NCBI GenBank assembly: GCA_028290285.1
Contig: JAQGKD010000043.1
Coordinates: forward strand, 1-64,000
Reading direction: 5' to 3'
Source: Hyphomicrobiales bacterium
GTDB lineage: Bacteria; Pseudomonadota; Alphaproteobacteria; Rhizobiales; Beijerinckiaceae
DNA length: 64,000 bases
The translations under genes were made by a program, and so were the position numbers. A model generated the notes under the pieces. The model was not told where the DNA came from, ran no database searches, and saw only the letters and a program-made list of their open reading frames with translations. Below are positions 27,104 to 37,200 of this stretch, in pieces (the stretch's first letter is position 1; every line of letters starts with the position of its first letter).

Positions 27104-28034
27104 GACACTGGCGAATGCCACACACGGGGATGCACAGCTTCATGCGCGTGCGAGTGCGAGTGCGAGTGCGAGTGCGAGAAGTCACGCACGGCAGCGCGCG
27201 CCCGTCACTGGGGAGGGGCCGGTTGCGCGCCGTCTGCTCATCGCGGTCACCATCGCGTTCCTCGCGCTGTTCCTGCTGATGCCCTTGCTTGTCGTATTCA
27301 CGGAAGCCTTGCGGGCCGGATTTGGCGCTTATTTCGCAGCGCTCGCGGAGCCCGACGCGCTGGCGGCGGTGCGGCTCACCCTGATGGTCGCAGCCATCGC
27401 CGTTCCGCTCAATCTGGTGTTCGGAATCGCCGCGGCCTGGGCTATCGCGAAGTTCGAATTTCCAGGCAAGAGTTTCCTCGTCACGCTCATCGATCTGCCG
27501 TTCTCGGTATCGCCCGTGGTGGCGGGGCTCGTCTATGTGCTGCTGTTCGGCGCGCAGGGATTGTTCGGGCCATGGTTGCAGGCGATGGGCTTTCAGGTGA
27601 TTTTCGCAGTGCCGGGCATCGTGCTCGCCACGGTCTTCGTCACCTTTCCCTTCGTTGCGCGCGAACTGATTCCGCTGATGGAAGAGCAGGGCACGGGCGA
27701 CGAGGAAGTTGCGATGACGCTGGGGGCGAGCGGCTTGCAGACCTTCCTGCGCGTGACGCTGCCCAACATCCGCTTTGCATTGCTCTATGGCGTGTTGCTC
27801 TGCAATGCGCGTGCAATGGGTGAGTTCGGAGCCGTGGCGGTCGTGTCGGGGCGCATTCGCGGCTTCACCACGACGATGCCGCTGCACGTGGAGATTCTGT
27901 ACAATGAATATAATTCAGTCGCGGCCTTCGCCGTCGCATCGCTGCTCGCTCTTCTTGCGCTGGTGACGCTGGCCGCCAAGGCTTTTCTCGAATCCCGTTA
28001 TGGCGATGCGCTCGCCAGCCGTCCGCCCCGGTGA
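27096..28034 (+). CDS. cysW: Sulfate ABC transporter permease CysW
   Basis: 312 residues, six predicted helices. The EAA loop reads [20 protein letters not shown], and [20 protein letters not shown] with [20 protein letters not shown] is typical of CysW. It pairs with CysT to form the inner-membrane channel. It starts at ATG 27096 inside the cysT end. The N-terminal extension (residues 15-30) contains [12 protein letters not shown], coded by five copies of the hexamer GTGCGA, which is unusual; it is cytosolic and precedes the first helix. Confidence 0.95.
   Translation: MSETLANATHGDAQLHARASASASASARSHARQRAPVTGEGPVARRLLIAVTIAFLALFLLMPLLVVFTEALRAGFGAYFAALAEPDALAAVRLTLMVAAIAVPLNLVFGIAAAWAIAKFEFPGKSFLVTLIDLPFSVSPVVAGLVYVLLFGAQGLFGPWLQAMGFQVIFAVPGIVLATVFVTFPFVARELIPLMEEQGTGDEEVAMTLGASGLQTFLRVTLPNIRFALLYGVLLCNARAMGEFGAVAVVSGRIRGFTTTMPLHVEILYNEYNSVAAFAVASLLALLALVTLAAKAFLESRYGDALASRPPR
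27148..27177 (+). repeat. Five GTGCGA hexamers in the cysW N-terminus
   Basis: Five perfect tandem copies of a 6-base unit encode the Ala-Ser repeat of the CysW cytosolic extension. Copy-number change by slippage would stay in frame and only change the length of the extension. Confidence 0.85.
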
Positions 28035-28041
28035 GATCGTC

Positions 28042-29106
28042 ATGAAAATCAGCATCCGCAATATCGTCAAGGCGTTCGACAATGCCCACGGGCGCCCTGC
28101 GCTGAATGGCGTCAGCCTCGATATCGGTTCGGGAGAACTGGTGGCTTTGCTCGGGCCTTCGGGCTCGGGAAAGACGACGCTGCTGCGCGTCATCGCGGGC
28201 CTCGAAATCGCGCAATCGGGATCGCTGCTGTTTGGTGATCAAGATGCGTCCGACAAGAGCGTGCAGGAACGGCAGGTCGGTTTTGTGTTCCAGCACTATG
28301 CGCTGTTCCGGCATCTGAACGTCGAGGACAACATCGCGTTCGGGCTTACCGTGCGGGGGCGCGAGACACGCCCGCCGCGCGCAGAGATCAGGAAGCGCGT
28401 CGCGGAACTGCTCGATCTCGTGCAATTGGCCGGATACGGCAAGCGATATCCCGCGCAACTCTCGGGTGGTCAGCGCCAGCGCATCGCATTGGCGCGGGCG
28501 CTTGCGGTCGAGCCGAAAGTTCTGCTGCTCGACGAACCCTTCGGAGCGTTGGATGCGCAGGTGCGCCGCGATCTGCGTCGCTGGCTGCGCGACATTCATC
28601 ATCGCACGGGACACACGACCGTCTTCGTCACCCACGATCAGGAAGAGGCGCTCGAACTCGCCGACCGCGTTGCCGTGCTATCGGGTGGTCGCATTGAGCA
28701 GGTGGGCACGCCCGACGACGTCTACGATCGTCCGGCCTCGCCCTTCGTGTATCGCTTCGTCGGGGAATCTGGATCAATCCCGGTCGACCTGCGCGATGGC
28801 GCGGCATGGCTTGGAGCGCGCCGCCTCTCGTTGCCAGCGCCGGGGTCGGGGGCCGCGAGGGCCGACCTGTTCCTGCGGCCGCAGGATGTCGAGATCGCGG
28901 ATGCGGGCGGCGATGCGCTTCCGGCCAAAATCACGGGGCTGCGTCGCACCGGTGCGACGCGCCGCGCGGAAATTTCCATCGCCGGGGCGAAAGACCTCAT
29001 CGAGATCGAGACGCCGCCAACGGCCGCGCTGGAGGTTGGGGAGCAGATCTCCGTGCGGTTGCTTCGAGGCCGTATCTTCGTTCCCGAGGAGGTCGGACGG
29101 GCGTGA
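28042..29106 (+). CDS. cysA: Sulfate/thiosulfate ABC transporter ATP-binding protein CysA
   Basis: 354 residues. Walker [19 protein letters not shown] near residue 36, Q-loop [20 protein letters not shown], signature [16 protein letters not shown], Walker [13 protein letters not shown] and the H-loop [16 protein letters not shown] are intact. Residues about 240-354 form the TOBE-like regulatory part ([11 protein letters not shown]). ATG 28042 is eight bases after the cysW stop; the frame is open upstream from 28000. It ends the cysHDN-PTWA block; no cysB or cbl regulator is in the window. Confidence 0.96.
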   Translation: MKISIRNIVKAFDNAHGRPALNGVSLDIGSGELVALLGPSGSGKTTLLRVIAGLEIAQSGSLLFGDQDASDKSVQERQVGFVFQHYALFRHLNVEDNIAFGLTVRGRETRPPRAEIRKRVAELLDLVQLAGYGKRYPAQLSGGQRQRIALARALAVEPKVLLLDEPFGALDAQVRRDLRRWLRDIHHRTGHTTVFVTHDQEEALELADRVAVLSGGRIEQVGTPDDVYDRPASPFVYRFVGESGSIPVDLRDGAAWLGARRLSLPAPGSGAARADLFLRPQDVEIADAGGDALPAKITGLRRTGATRRAEISIAGAKDLIEIETPPTAALEVGEQISVRLLRGRIFVPEEVGRA

Positions 29107-29250
29107 GGCCCTCGGTCCCAAGACGCGCCTAAGCGCGGTCAAGCTTGCGATATGCCCAGCACCGCCATTAAGTTCTTTTCACGAAAAGGATTTCGGGGCG
29201 CTGCCGATTGTGCAGGATGCGGCTGACAGGGGGGCTTGCAGGAAGTGAAA

Positions 29251-29514
29251 ATGGCAAACGAAATCATCTCAGCCGTGCACGAGCAGTCGCTGAGACCGCT
29301 TACGCAAGCGCTCGTGGGTGCGCTCGAAGTCGCACTCGATGAGGTCGCGGCCTTGCGCAATCACGAGGCAGGCCCGTGGGCTGACGCGCTCGAGGAGATG
29401 ATCCTCCAGAGCGCATCTGGACTCGACGGCAAGGGAGCCGATGCGGATTCACTGCAAGTGGCGCAATCCGCGTTGCGCGCATGTTTTCGCACCATGCGCG
29501 CTCAGCTGCACTGA
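29251..29514 (+). CDS. Small hypothetical protein
   Basis: 87 residues, acidic and mostly helical by composition (QALVGALEVALDEVAALRNH, SALRACFRTMRAQLH). It has no signal peptide or membrane helix and I do not recognise a family. ATG 29251 is preceded by AGGAAG at good spacing. It lies 144 bases after cysA and converges on a 40-residue gene with a hairpin between. Confidence 0.55.
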   Translation: MANEIISAVHEQSLRPLTQALVGALEVALDEVAALRNHEAGPWADALEEMILQSASGLDGKGADADSLQVAQSALRACFRTMRAQLH

Positions 29515-29550
29515 ACCCGCTTGGGTTCCCGTGGCGAACCCAATGGGTTC
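29513..29550. terminator. Bidirectional hairpin between convergent small genes
   Basis: GAACCCGCTTGGGTTC (29513-29528) is nearly the inverted repeat of GAACCCAATGGGTTC (29536-29550). It lies exactly between the stops of two convergent genes, which suggests a shared terminator, though no T run flanks it. Confidence 0.5.
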
Positions 29551-29671
29551 AGGAGTTCGCGGGCTTTGCGCCGATGAGCTTCTCGACGAGAGCGACGACG
29601 GCTGAAATTGCCAGGATGTAGACGGTCATCTCGACGATCTTGATGCCATAAAACGAGATGAATTCAGCCAT
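29549..29671 (-). CDS. Forty-residue single-helix membrane protein
   Basis: 40 residues: a short N-terminus MAEFISFYGIKIVE, one membrane helix (MTVYILAISAVVALVEKLIG) and the tail AKPANS. ATG 29671 has AGGA eight bases upstream. It might be a small membrane-protein partner, but no context identifies which. The frame is open to 29743 but the upstream part looks non-native. Confidence 0.5.
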   Translation of the reverse strand: MAEFISFYGIKIVEMTVYILAISAVVALVEKLIGAKPANS

Positions 29672-29774
29672 TTGATCGATCCTAGCTTTAGCGTTTCGAA
29701 GCGTCCCGGATCGTCCAGATACGCTCAATCGGCGATTTTGCAAGCGTGCTCTGCGTTGTGCAATGCACGCAAAT

Positions 29775-30974
29775 TCAGCAGCGCTCCTGCAAGGGCAGGG
29801 CGGCGGATCGCAGGTTCTCCAGGAATGCGTTTTGAAACGGGGTCGGCAACCAGCCTTGCCGGGTGGTCAGTCCGACACGTCGCGCCGCATGCGGAATGCG
29901 CGGCCCCTCCACGCGTGCGAGTTCCGAATGACCGTCGAGCGTGATGTGCCAGCGCGAGAGCAGCGATAGCCGGTCGCTCGCCGTCAGCACCGCGACGATG
30001 GTGCTGAGGCAGCTCGTTTCGATCTGCACGTGCGGAGATAATTTCCACGCCGCTATCATCTCGTTGAGCACCGCGCGGCGCGGCAGGCCTTCGGTGGGAA
30101 ACACCCATTCGTAACCTGCGAGGTCGGCGGTTGCGACGTGCGGCACTCTGGTCAGCGGGTGGTCGCGGCGGCAGACGATGGACCAGGGGTCCTCGAACAG
30201 GTCTTCCTCCAGCAGATCGGAAAAGGGCGGAGGGGCCCGGAGGGCGCCGAACACCAGATCGAGCGCGCCATCGTGGAGGTCGCGAGCCAACTGCTGGTAG
30301 GAGCCCTCGACGACTTCCACTTTCTGCGCGCGATGTTCCGACAGCAATGGGCCGATGGCTTTGGCGAGAATGGTTCGCGGCGACAGCGCGAGCACGCCGA
30401 CACGCAGGCTCGCGCGCTCCTGGGCGGCCGCGCCGATCTCCTCAAGGCCTGAGCGGATCTCGCCGATCGCAAGCGCGAGGCGTCGCGCCAGTTCGGCTCC
30501 CGCCTCGTTGACGGCAAGACCTGTGGCGGAGCGACGGTACAGCGTCATGTCGGTCAGTCGTTCCAGTTCGCGGGCCGGGCGCTGCAGGCTCGGCTCCGAA
30601 AGGCCGAGCGCGCGAGCTGCGCCCCTGAAGCTGCCGGTCTGCCAGATTGCCAGCAGGCTGCGCACCTGCGCGGTGCGGATCTTCCAGACAACACCATCGT
30701 CGGTCCGGGTGCTCGCCAGAGCCGTGACGATCTGCTCGAAGAAGCGGTCGGTCCGCCGGCGAAAGATCGTGCCGACAGGCGTGAGAAAGCTGCCGTCCGG
30801 GCTGCGGGCGAACAACCGTACGCCGAGTTGAGCCTCGAGAAGGTTGAGGGCATGCGTGACAGCGGGCTGGCTGAGACGCAGCGCCTGCGCGGCCGCCGAA
30901 ACCGACCCGGTGCGGGCAATCGTGTGGAAAACCCGCAGTCGACGGAAGCTCGGGACGGGCAATTGCAGGTCCAT
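29775..30974 (-). CDS. LysR-type regulator with two N-terminal HTH modules
   Basis: 399 residues, about 90 longer than a usual LysR protein. The first winged HTH is at residues about 8-68 (LRVFHTIARTGSVSAAAQAL, LSQPAVTHALNLLEAQLG). A second, LysR-like HTH follows at about 98-160 (RSLLAIWQTGSFRGAARALG, LSEPSLQRPARELERLTDMT, ending AVNEAGAELARRL). The effector domain follows from about 185 (SLRVGVLALSPRTILA). ATG 30974 has GGAAGG upstream. It is divergent from the amidohydrolase gene 180 bases away, so it probably controls that catabolic cluster and itself; the inducer is unknown. Confidence 0.88.
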   Translation of the reverse strand: MDLQLPVPSFRRLRVFHTIARTGSVSAAAQALRLSQPAVTHALNLLEAQLGVRLFARSPDGSFLTPVGTIFRRRTDRFFEQIVTALASTRTDDGVVWKIRTAQVRSLLAIWQTGSFRGAARALGLSEPSLQRPARELERLTDMTLYRRSATGLAVNEAGAELARRLALAIGEIRSGLEEIGAAAQERASLRVGVLALSPRTILAKAIGPLLSEHRAQKVEVVEGSYQQLARDLHDGALDLVFGALRAPPPFSDLLEEDLFEDPWSIVCRRDHPLTRVPHVATADLAGYEWVFPTEGLPRRAVLNEMIAAWKLSPHVQIETSCLSTIVAVLTASDRLSLLSRWHITLDGHSELARVEGPRIPHAARRVGLTTRQGWLPTPFQNAFLENLRSAALPLQERC

Positions 30975-31157
30975 CAAAACCCTTCCGGAAATCGAACTTA
31001 CGAAAAATCTATACCTCAGGGGCCCGAATGAATAGGGGGCGCAACCGCGTCAGGTGCTTTGATGGGGCGTCGAGGCGCGGACAATCGCGCCAGCACGGGA
31101 TGGAAACGACGCACGGGCCAGCGCCACGCGCCGTTCAGCAGGGAGGAAAGCGCGCCT
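30975..31157. other. Divergent control region of the LysR/amidohydrolase locus
   Basis: 183 bases between divergent starts, locally AT-richer at 30985-31035. This is where a LysR protein would normally bind a T-N11-A type site. I could not single out one site with confidence. Confidence 0.4.
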
Positions 31158-32003
31158 ATGAAGATCATCGACGTTCATTGCCACGTGGTGTCGCCCGACC
31201 GCGTGACCTATCCGCTGGCCCCACTGGGCGGCACGCAGTCCGACTGGTCATCCGAACGCCCCACGACGCCGCAGATGCTGATCGCGTCGATGGACGCGGC
31301 GGGCGTCGCCAAGGCCGCCGTCGTGCAGGCCTCGACCGCCTACGGACATAATTCGTCTTATCTCGCGGATTCCATCAAGCTCTTCCCGGATCGCTTCACG
31401 GGCGTGTTCTCGCTCGACCCCCTCGACGCGGAAGCGCTGAAGCAGATGGATCACTGGGTCGGTCTCGGCATGACCGGCATGCGCGTGTTCACCACCGGCA
31501 GCACCATGCCGGGCCAGCAGACCTGGCTCGACGACGAGCGGGCCTACCCGGTCTGGGAGAAATGCGGCAAGCTGAAGCTGCCGATCTCCGTGCAGATGAC
31601 CGCGCAAGGCATTCCGCTGCTGCTGAAGATCGTCCAGCGTTTTCCGGAGACGGATTTCCTGCTCGATCATCTGGCGCGCCCTGTCATCAACGACGGCCCT
31701 CCCTATGCCGCCGCGGCGAGCCTCTGGGACCTTGCGCAATACAAGAGCATTTACCTGAAGCTCACCAGCCGGACGGTCGAACATTGCCAGGCCGGCAAGG
31801 CGACGCCCGAGACCTTCATGAAGAAGCTCATGGAGACCTTCGGCTCGGGGCGCATCCTGTGGGGCTCCAACTTCCCCGCACATAACGACACGCTGCCCAA
31901 CATCGTGAAGGAGACGCTGCATGTGCTGGCGTCGCTGAACGAAGCCGACAAGGCCAACATTCTCGCCCATACGGCCGAGCGTCTTTATCCGGTCCTGAAG
32001 TGA
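31158..32003 (+). CDS. Amidohydrolase 2 family metal-dependent hydrolase
   Basis: 281-residue TIM-barrel hydrolase of the amidohydrolase-related family that includes 2-pyrone-4,6-dicarboxylate hydrolase and gamma-resorcylate decarboxylase. Visible motifs: MKIIDVHCHVVSPDRVTYPL at the start (HCH metal motif), FLLDHLARPVI near residue 173, and the closing ILWGSNFPAHND. It probably opens a lactone ring or decarboxylates an aromatic acid. ATG 31158 follows GGGAGGAAAG. Its stop abuts the next gene. Substrate unknown; neighbours point to aromatic-acid catabolism. Confidence 0.85.
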   Translation: MKIIDVHCHVVSPDRVTYPLAPLGGTQSDWSSERPTTPQMLIASMDAAGVAKAAVVQASTAYGHNSSYLADSIKLFPDRFTGVFSLDPLDAEALKQMDHWVGLGMTGMRVFTTGSTMPGQQTWLDDERAYPVWEKCGKLKLPISVQMTAQGIPLLLKIVQRFPETDFLLDHLARPVINDGPPYAAAASLWDLAQYKSIYLKLTSRTVEHCQAGKATPETFMKKLMETFGSGRILWGSNFPAHNDTLPNIVKETLHVLASLNEADKANILAHTAERLYPVLK

Positions 32004-32017
32004 ACGAGGGCGCATCC

Positions 32018-32917
32018 ATGACCACGATTCCGACCCTCAGCACGGCGCTCAAGCGCTACCCGACCACGAAGGCTTTGCTGACCGGCGAACTCACGTCGCC
32101 GAATTTCAATTTCGAATTTCATGAGATCGAGCCCATCCACAACGCCTTCAAGCCGATGGCCCGTGAGCAGAAGTTCGATGTGAGCGAACTCGCGATCTTC
32201 ACCTTCCTGCAGGCCTATGCCTACAAGAAGCCGCTCGTCCTGCTGCCGGTGGTGCTCGCTGCGCGCTTCCAGCACGGCTGCATCGTCTACAACACGGATT
32301 TCCACGATCACCTGACGCCCGACATGCTGCCGGGCAAGAAGGTCGGCGTGCGCGCCTACACGCAGACCACCGGCGCCTGGGTTCGCAACATCCTCTCGCA
32401 GGAGCAGGGTGTGGACCTGGAAAGCGTGAAATGGGTGATCTTCGAAGACGCGCATCTTGCGGAATACAAGGAGCCGTCCTTCGTCACACGGGCGCCCAAG
32501 GGCACGAACCTGCTTTCCATGCTGATGTCGGGCGAGATTGATGCGGGCATTCTGGGCAACGATCTGCCCGAAGATCCCAAGATCAAGCCGGTCATCCCCA
32601 ACGCTGCGCAGGCGGGCAAGGCCTGGCACGAACGCACGGGGCTCATCCCCGTCAACCACATGCTCGTGGTGACGCAAAAGCTCGCGCAGGAGCGGCCGGA
32701 TCTCGTGCGCGAGGTCTACGATCTCTTCAAGCGCTCGAAGGAAATGGCGCCGGTCGCGCCCGGCGCCATCGACATGCGGCCGCTCGGCTTCGATGCCATC
32801 GCGCCCTCGCTCGAACTGGTGATCCAGCTCGCGTTCGAGCAACAGATCATTCCCACCCGCTTTTCAGTTGAAGAGCTCTTCGCCGATGCCCGCGCCATTC
32901 TGGGCGCTGACGCCTGA
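32018..32917 (+). CDS. 4,5-dihydroxyphthalate decarboxylase-like / substrate-binding fold protein
   Basis: 299 residues with the type 2 periplasmic-binding-protein fold but no signal peptide. The pattern VSELAIFTFLQAYAYKKPLV, ...LPGKKVGVRAYTQTTGAWVR, ...GEIDAGILGNDLPEDPKI resembles 4,5-dihydroxyphthalate decarboxylase and the cytosolic binding-fold proteins annotated with it. In that family the fold acts as a decarboxylase on hydroxylated phthalates. Whether this one is an enzyme cannot be shown here. ATG 32018 follows GAGGG; a GTG at 32000 overlapping the previous stop is an alternative. It sits between the amidohydrolase and a Bug receptor. Confidence 0.75.
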   Translation: MTTIPTLSTALKRYPTTKALLTGELTSPNFNFEFHEIEPIHNAFKPMAREQKFDVSELAIFTFLQAYAYKKPLVLLPVVLAARFQHGCIVYNTDFHDHLTPDMLPGKKVGVRAYTQTTGAWVRNILSQEQGVDLESVKWVIFEDAHLAEYKEPSFVTRAPKGTNLLSMLMSGEIDAGILGNDLPEDPKIKPVIPNAAQAGKAWHERTGLIPVNHMLVVTQKLAQERPDLVREVYDLFKRSKEMAPVAPGAIDMRPLGFDAIAPSLELVIQLAFEQQIIPTRFSVEELFADARAILGADA

Positions 32918-32968
32918 TCGGCCAAAACGGCCCCGCGACAGACCGGGGTCATTTCTGGAGGAAACAAC

Positions 32969-34000
32969 ATGAACATGCATCGACGCATGGTGACGGGCGC
33001 GCTTCTGCTCTCGACCGGCCTGCTCTGCGCCTCGTTCCCGGCGCGCGCCGAGGACCCCGCGGATTTCTTCAAGGACAAGACGGTGCGCGTGCTCGTCGGG
33101 CATCCGCCCGGCGGCTCCTACGATTTCTATGCGCGGCTCGCCGCCGACATGCTGCGGGTCTACCTGCCGCAGGCGAAAGCGGTGATCGTCGAGAACAAGC
33201 CCGGCGGCGGCGGACTTGTCGCCACCAGCTATTTCTACAACCAGATGCCCAAGGACGGGACGGCGCTCGCCGTGCTGCCCGAGACCATCGCCAACACGCA
33301 GGTGATGGAGCCGGAGGTCGGCAAATGGGACGTCACGAAGCTGCGCTACATCGGCTCCTTCTCGCCGGTGAACACGGCCTTCGTGCGCCGCAAGGACTCG
33401 CCGTCGAAGACGCCCGAGGACATGAAGAAGCAGGAGACGATCGTCGGCTGCACGGGCACGACTGCGCAGAGCTATCAATATCCGGCGCTGCTGAAGGTGC
33501 TCGACGGCTACAAGTTCAAGATGATCTGCGGCTATCCCGGCGCGAACGAATATTCGGTCGCGCTGGAACGCGGCGAGATTGATCTCGTCTCGTCCGCCTG
33601 GAATTCCTGGCGCGTGACGCACAAGCGCCAGCTCGATGCGGGTGAACTGGTCGCCGTCATCCAGACAGGACTGAAGCGCAATCACGAATTGCCCGACGTG
33701 CCGCTGATGCAGGAACTCGTCGCCGATCCCGAGTCCAAGCAGGTCATCGAATTCGCGTCAGCGGGCGCCATGATCGGCCGCGCGCTGCTGGCCCCTCCCG
33801 GCGTGCCGGAAGAGCGCATCGCCTATCTGCGCGACATCTTCGACAGGATGGTCAAGGACCCCGCGATGATTGCGATGGCGACGCAGCGCAACCTCGAAGT
33901 CGATCCGACCCCGGGCACTGTGGTGCAGGGCTATTCGGATGCGATCGTGAAAACCCCGCCCGCCATCGTGGCGAAAGCCGCCATGGCATTCAAGGGCTGA
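32969..34000 (+). CDS. Bug/TctC-family periplasmic solute receptor
   Basis: 343 residues. Signal peptide about residues 1-28 (TGALLLSTGLLCASFPARAE). Tripartite tricarboxylate transporter receptor features: VRVLVGHPPGGSYDFYARLA near residue 40, VIVENKPGGGGLVATSYFYN, and the C-terminal LLAPPGVPEERIAYLRDIFD. Bug receptors bind carboxylates and aromatic acids in the periplasm. The TctA/TctB membrane subunits are absent here, as is common for orphan Bug proteins. AGGAGG-like ribosome site before ATG 32969. It closes the three-gene cluster downstream of the LysR regulator. Confidence 0.9.
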   Translation: MNMHRRMVTGALLLSTGLLCASFPARAEDPADFFKDKTVRVLVGHPPGGSYDFYARLAADMLRVYLPQAKAVIVENKPGGGGLVATSYFYNQMPKDGTALAVLPETIANTQVMEPEVGKWDVTKLRYIGSFSPVNTAFVRRKDSPSKTPEDMKKQETIVGCTGTTAQSYQYPALLKVLDGYKFKMICGYPGANEYSVALERGEIDLVSSAWNSWRVTHKRQLDAGELVAVIQTGLKRNHELPDVPLMQELVADPESKQVIEFASAGAMIGRALLAPPGVPEERIAYLRDIFDRMVKDPAMIAMATQRNLEVDPTPGTVVQGYSDAIVKTPPAIVAKAAMAFKG

Positions 34001-34259
34001 GGCTGCGGATAAGACAACGCGGCTTCGCTTCTCCCGATGGGAGAAGGACCGCGCCTTTCCCGTACGCAATGACAGCTTGGCTTTGGGTGAGACATGCGGA
34101 TAATCGGTTCATTGACCCGACTCCGTTTGCCTTGCCCGAAAGCATTTTCCCATTTCTTCTCCCATTGCGGATCTCGAAGGATTCATCGCGCGCTGGTCGG
34201 CTGGTGACGGCGGGCAGGAGCGTGCGAATTATTCGCTTTTCCTGACAGAGCTTTGCGAT

Positions 34260-37200
34260 GTGCTTGACGTCGCGCGGCCCGATCCCTCGTCGGCCGACAA
34301 GGCGCTCAACGCCTATGCGTTCGAGCGCGGCGTGACCTTCAGGGAGGCCGACGGCTCGACTTCGGTGGGGCGAATCGATCTCTACCGTCGCGGCTCCTTC
34401 GTGCTGGAGGCCAAGCAGAGCCGGCGTCCCGGCAGCGACAAAGCGCAGGCCGGACTCGATTTTGGCGAGGACGTGAAGCCCGAGCCGCGCGGCCGTCGCA
34501 GCGCCGCGCGCGGGTGGGACGTGCTGATGCTGGGCGCGCGGCGGCAGGCGGAGAATTACGCCAAGGCGCTGCCCCCGTCGGAAGGATGGCCGCCATTCCT
34601 CATCGTCTGCGATGTCGGTCATTGCTTCGAGATCTATGCCGACTTCACGGGGCAGGGGAAGAATTACGCGCAATTCCCGGACCGGCAGGGCTATCGCATC
34701 TATCTGGAGGATTTGCGCGACGCGAAAATCCGCGAGCGGCTGCGGCTCATCTGGCTCGATCCGCACAAGCTCGATCCCACCAGGATCGCCGCCGAGGCGA
34801 CGCGCGAAGTGGCGCGGCGGCTGGCCGCCGTCTCCCGCCATCTGGAGGAGGCGACCACGCCCAAGGGCCGCAAGCTGCACGATCCCGAGCAGGTGGCGCT
34901 GTTTCTCATGCGCTGTCTGTTCACGATGTTCGCGGAGGATGTGGAGCTTTTGCCGAAGGGCAGTTTTCGCGACGTGCTGCGCAAATGCGTGGCGAACCCG
35001 GAGCTGTTTCCGCGTCTCGTGGGACAATTGTGGGAGGCGATGGATACGGGCGGCTTTTCCTTCGCGCTCGAACGCGATGTGAAGAAATTCAACGGCTACC
35101 TGTTCAAGGATCGCACGGTGCTGCCGCTGCCGCGCGAGGAGATCGGCGAACTCTACGAGGCGGCGAAGGCGGACTGGCGGCAGGTGGAGCCCGCGATTTT
35201 CGGCACGCTGCTCGAACAGGCGTTGAACCCGGCTGAGCGGCGCAAGCTCGGCGCGCATTACACGCCGCGCGCCTATGTGGAACAGCTCGTCGTCGCCACC
35301 GTGATGGAGCCTTTGCGCCGGGAGTGGGACGCGGTGCAGGGTGCCGCGGACGACAAGCGCAGCGCGGGCGACATGAAGGGTGCGGTGGCGCTGGTCGAGG
35401 CCTTCCATGCAAAACTCTGCGACACGCTGATCCTCGATCCCGCCTGCGGCACGGGGAATTTTCTCTATGTGTCGCTCGAATTGATGAAGCGGCTCGAAGG
35501 CGAAGTGCTGGAGGCGCTGGCCTCCTTGTCGGAGCAGGGGCGGTTTACGGGCTACGAACTGCGCACCATCGATCCGCACCAGTTTCTGGGGCTCGAGGTC
35601 AACCCGCGCGCGGCTGCGATTGCCGAGCTGGTGCTGTGGATCGGTTATCTGCAATGGCATTTCCGTACGCGCGGCGGCACGCCGCCCGAGCCTATTTTGC
35701 GCGACTTCAAGACGATCAAGGTTTGCGACGCGGTGCTCGGCTGGAGCGCCAAGGAGCTGGCGCGCGACGCGCAGGGCAAGCCGCTCACGCAGACCGACGC
35801 CGAGGGGCGGCGCGTCGAGGTGTGGAGTTACAAGAACCCGAAGCGGCCGGACTGGCCGGCAGCGGATTACATTGTGGGGAACCCGCCGTTCGTGGGCGGC
35901 TCCAACATTCGCGGGCGCATGGGCGAGGGCTATGCGCAAGCGCTCTGGGCCGCGCATCCGCAGATGAACGAGAGCGCCGATTTCGTCATGTACTGGTGGG
36001 ACCATGCGGCGGAGTTTCTGACGCGCAAGGGCACGCGGCTGAAGCGCTTCGGCTTCGTCACCACCAACTCGCTCAGTCAGGTGTTCCAGCGCCGCGTTGT
36101 CGAGCGGCATCTGAAGGCGAAAAAGCCGGTTTCGCTGCTGATGGCCGTTCCCGATCATCCCTGGACCAAGGCCACGCGCGACGCGGCGGCCGTGCGGATT
36201 GCGATGACGGTGGTTGCCGCCGGTACGCATGAGGGGACGTTGCTGGAGGTGGTGAGCGAGGCGGGGCTCGATACGGATACGCCTGAGATCATGCTGCGGT
36301 CGGTGAAAGGTCGCATCAATGCTGATCTTACTGTAGGCGCGGATGTCGTCTCCATGTCGGGTTTGCAGGCCAACTCGTATTTGTGTTCTCGTGGTGTGGT
36401 GCTGCATGGCGCAGCATTCATTATTAGCCCGTCAAGTGCTGACGAATTGGGGCTCGGTAGACGTCCTGGATTAAATCGATATATCCGCCATTATTGCAAC
36501 GGACGCGACCTAACGGGCATCAGTCGCGGCGCAATGGTGCTCGACTTGTTTGGCCTTGGTTCAGACGATTTGCGCACGCGATATCCTGAGGTTTACCAGC
36601 ACTTGCTGGAACATCTGAAACCCGAACGAGATAATAATGCACGCGCCTATCGGCGGGAGAACTGGTGGCTGTTTGGCGAAAACGTTCCTGATTTTCGCAA
36701 AGCGCTCGTGGGCCTGCCGCGCTACATCGCGACAGTGGAAACGGCGAAGCATCGCGTGTTCCAGTTTCTGGACGCGAGTATTTTGCCTGATAACAAGCTC
36801 GTGTGCATCGCGCTTACGGACGCCAGTGATCTCGGCGTCTTGGCCTCGCGTGTTCACACGTCGTGGGCGCTTCGATCTGGTGGGGCACTCGGGGTCGGTA
36901 ACGATCCCGTCTATGTAAAATCCCGCTGCTTCGATCCCTTCCCATTCCCCGAACCATCGGACGCGCAAAAATCCCGCATTCGCGCCACGGCGGAAGAACT
37001 CGACGCCTTGCGCAAGCAGGTGCAGGCGGAGCATCCCGGCCTCACGCTGACGCAGCTCTACAATGTGCTCGAAAAGCTGCGCGCCGCCGTGCCGCTCAAT
37101 GAGGCCGAGGAGGGCATCAAGACGCGCGGGCTCGTGCTGATCCTGCGCGAATTGCACGACACGCTGGATGGCCTCGTGGCGCAAGCCTATGGCTGGCCTG

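Noticed and set aside
34093-34205. Upstream ATG of the restriction-modification gene
   Set aside because: It is in a different frame and stops at 34205; would need a frameshift for which I see no direct evidence.
33990-36407. 805-residue open frame antisense to the restriction-modification gene
   Set aside because: Overlaps nuclease and methyltransferase motifs on the other strand; Arg/His-rich and motif-free.
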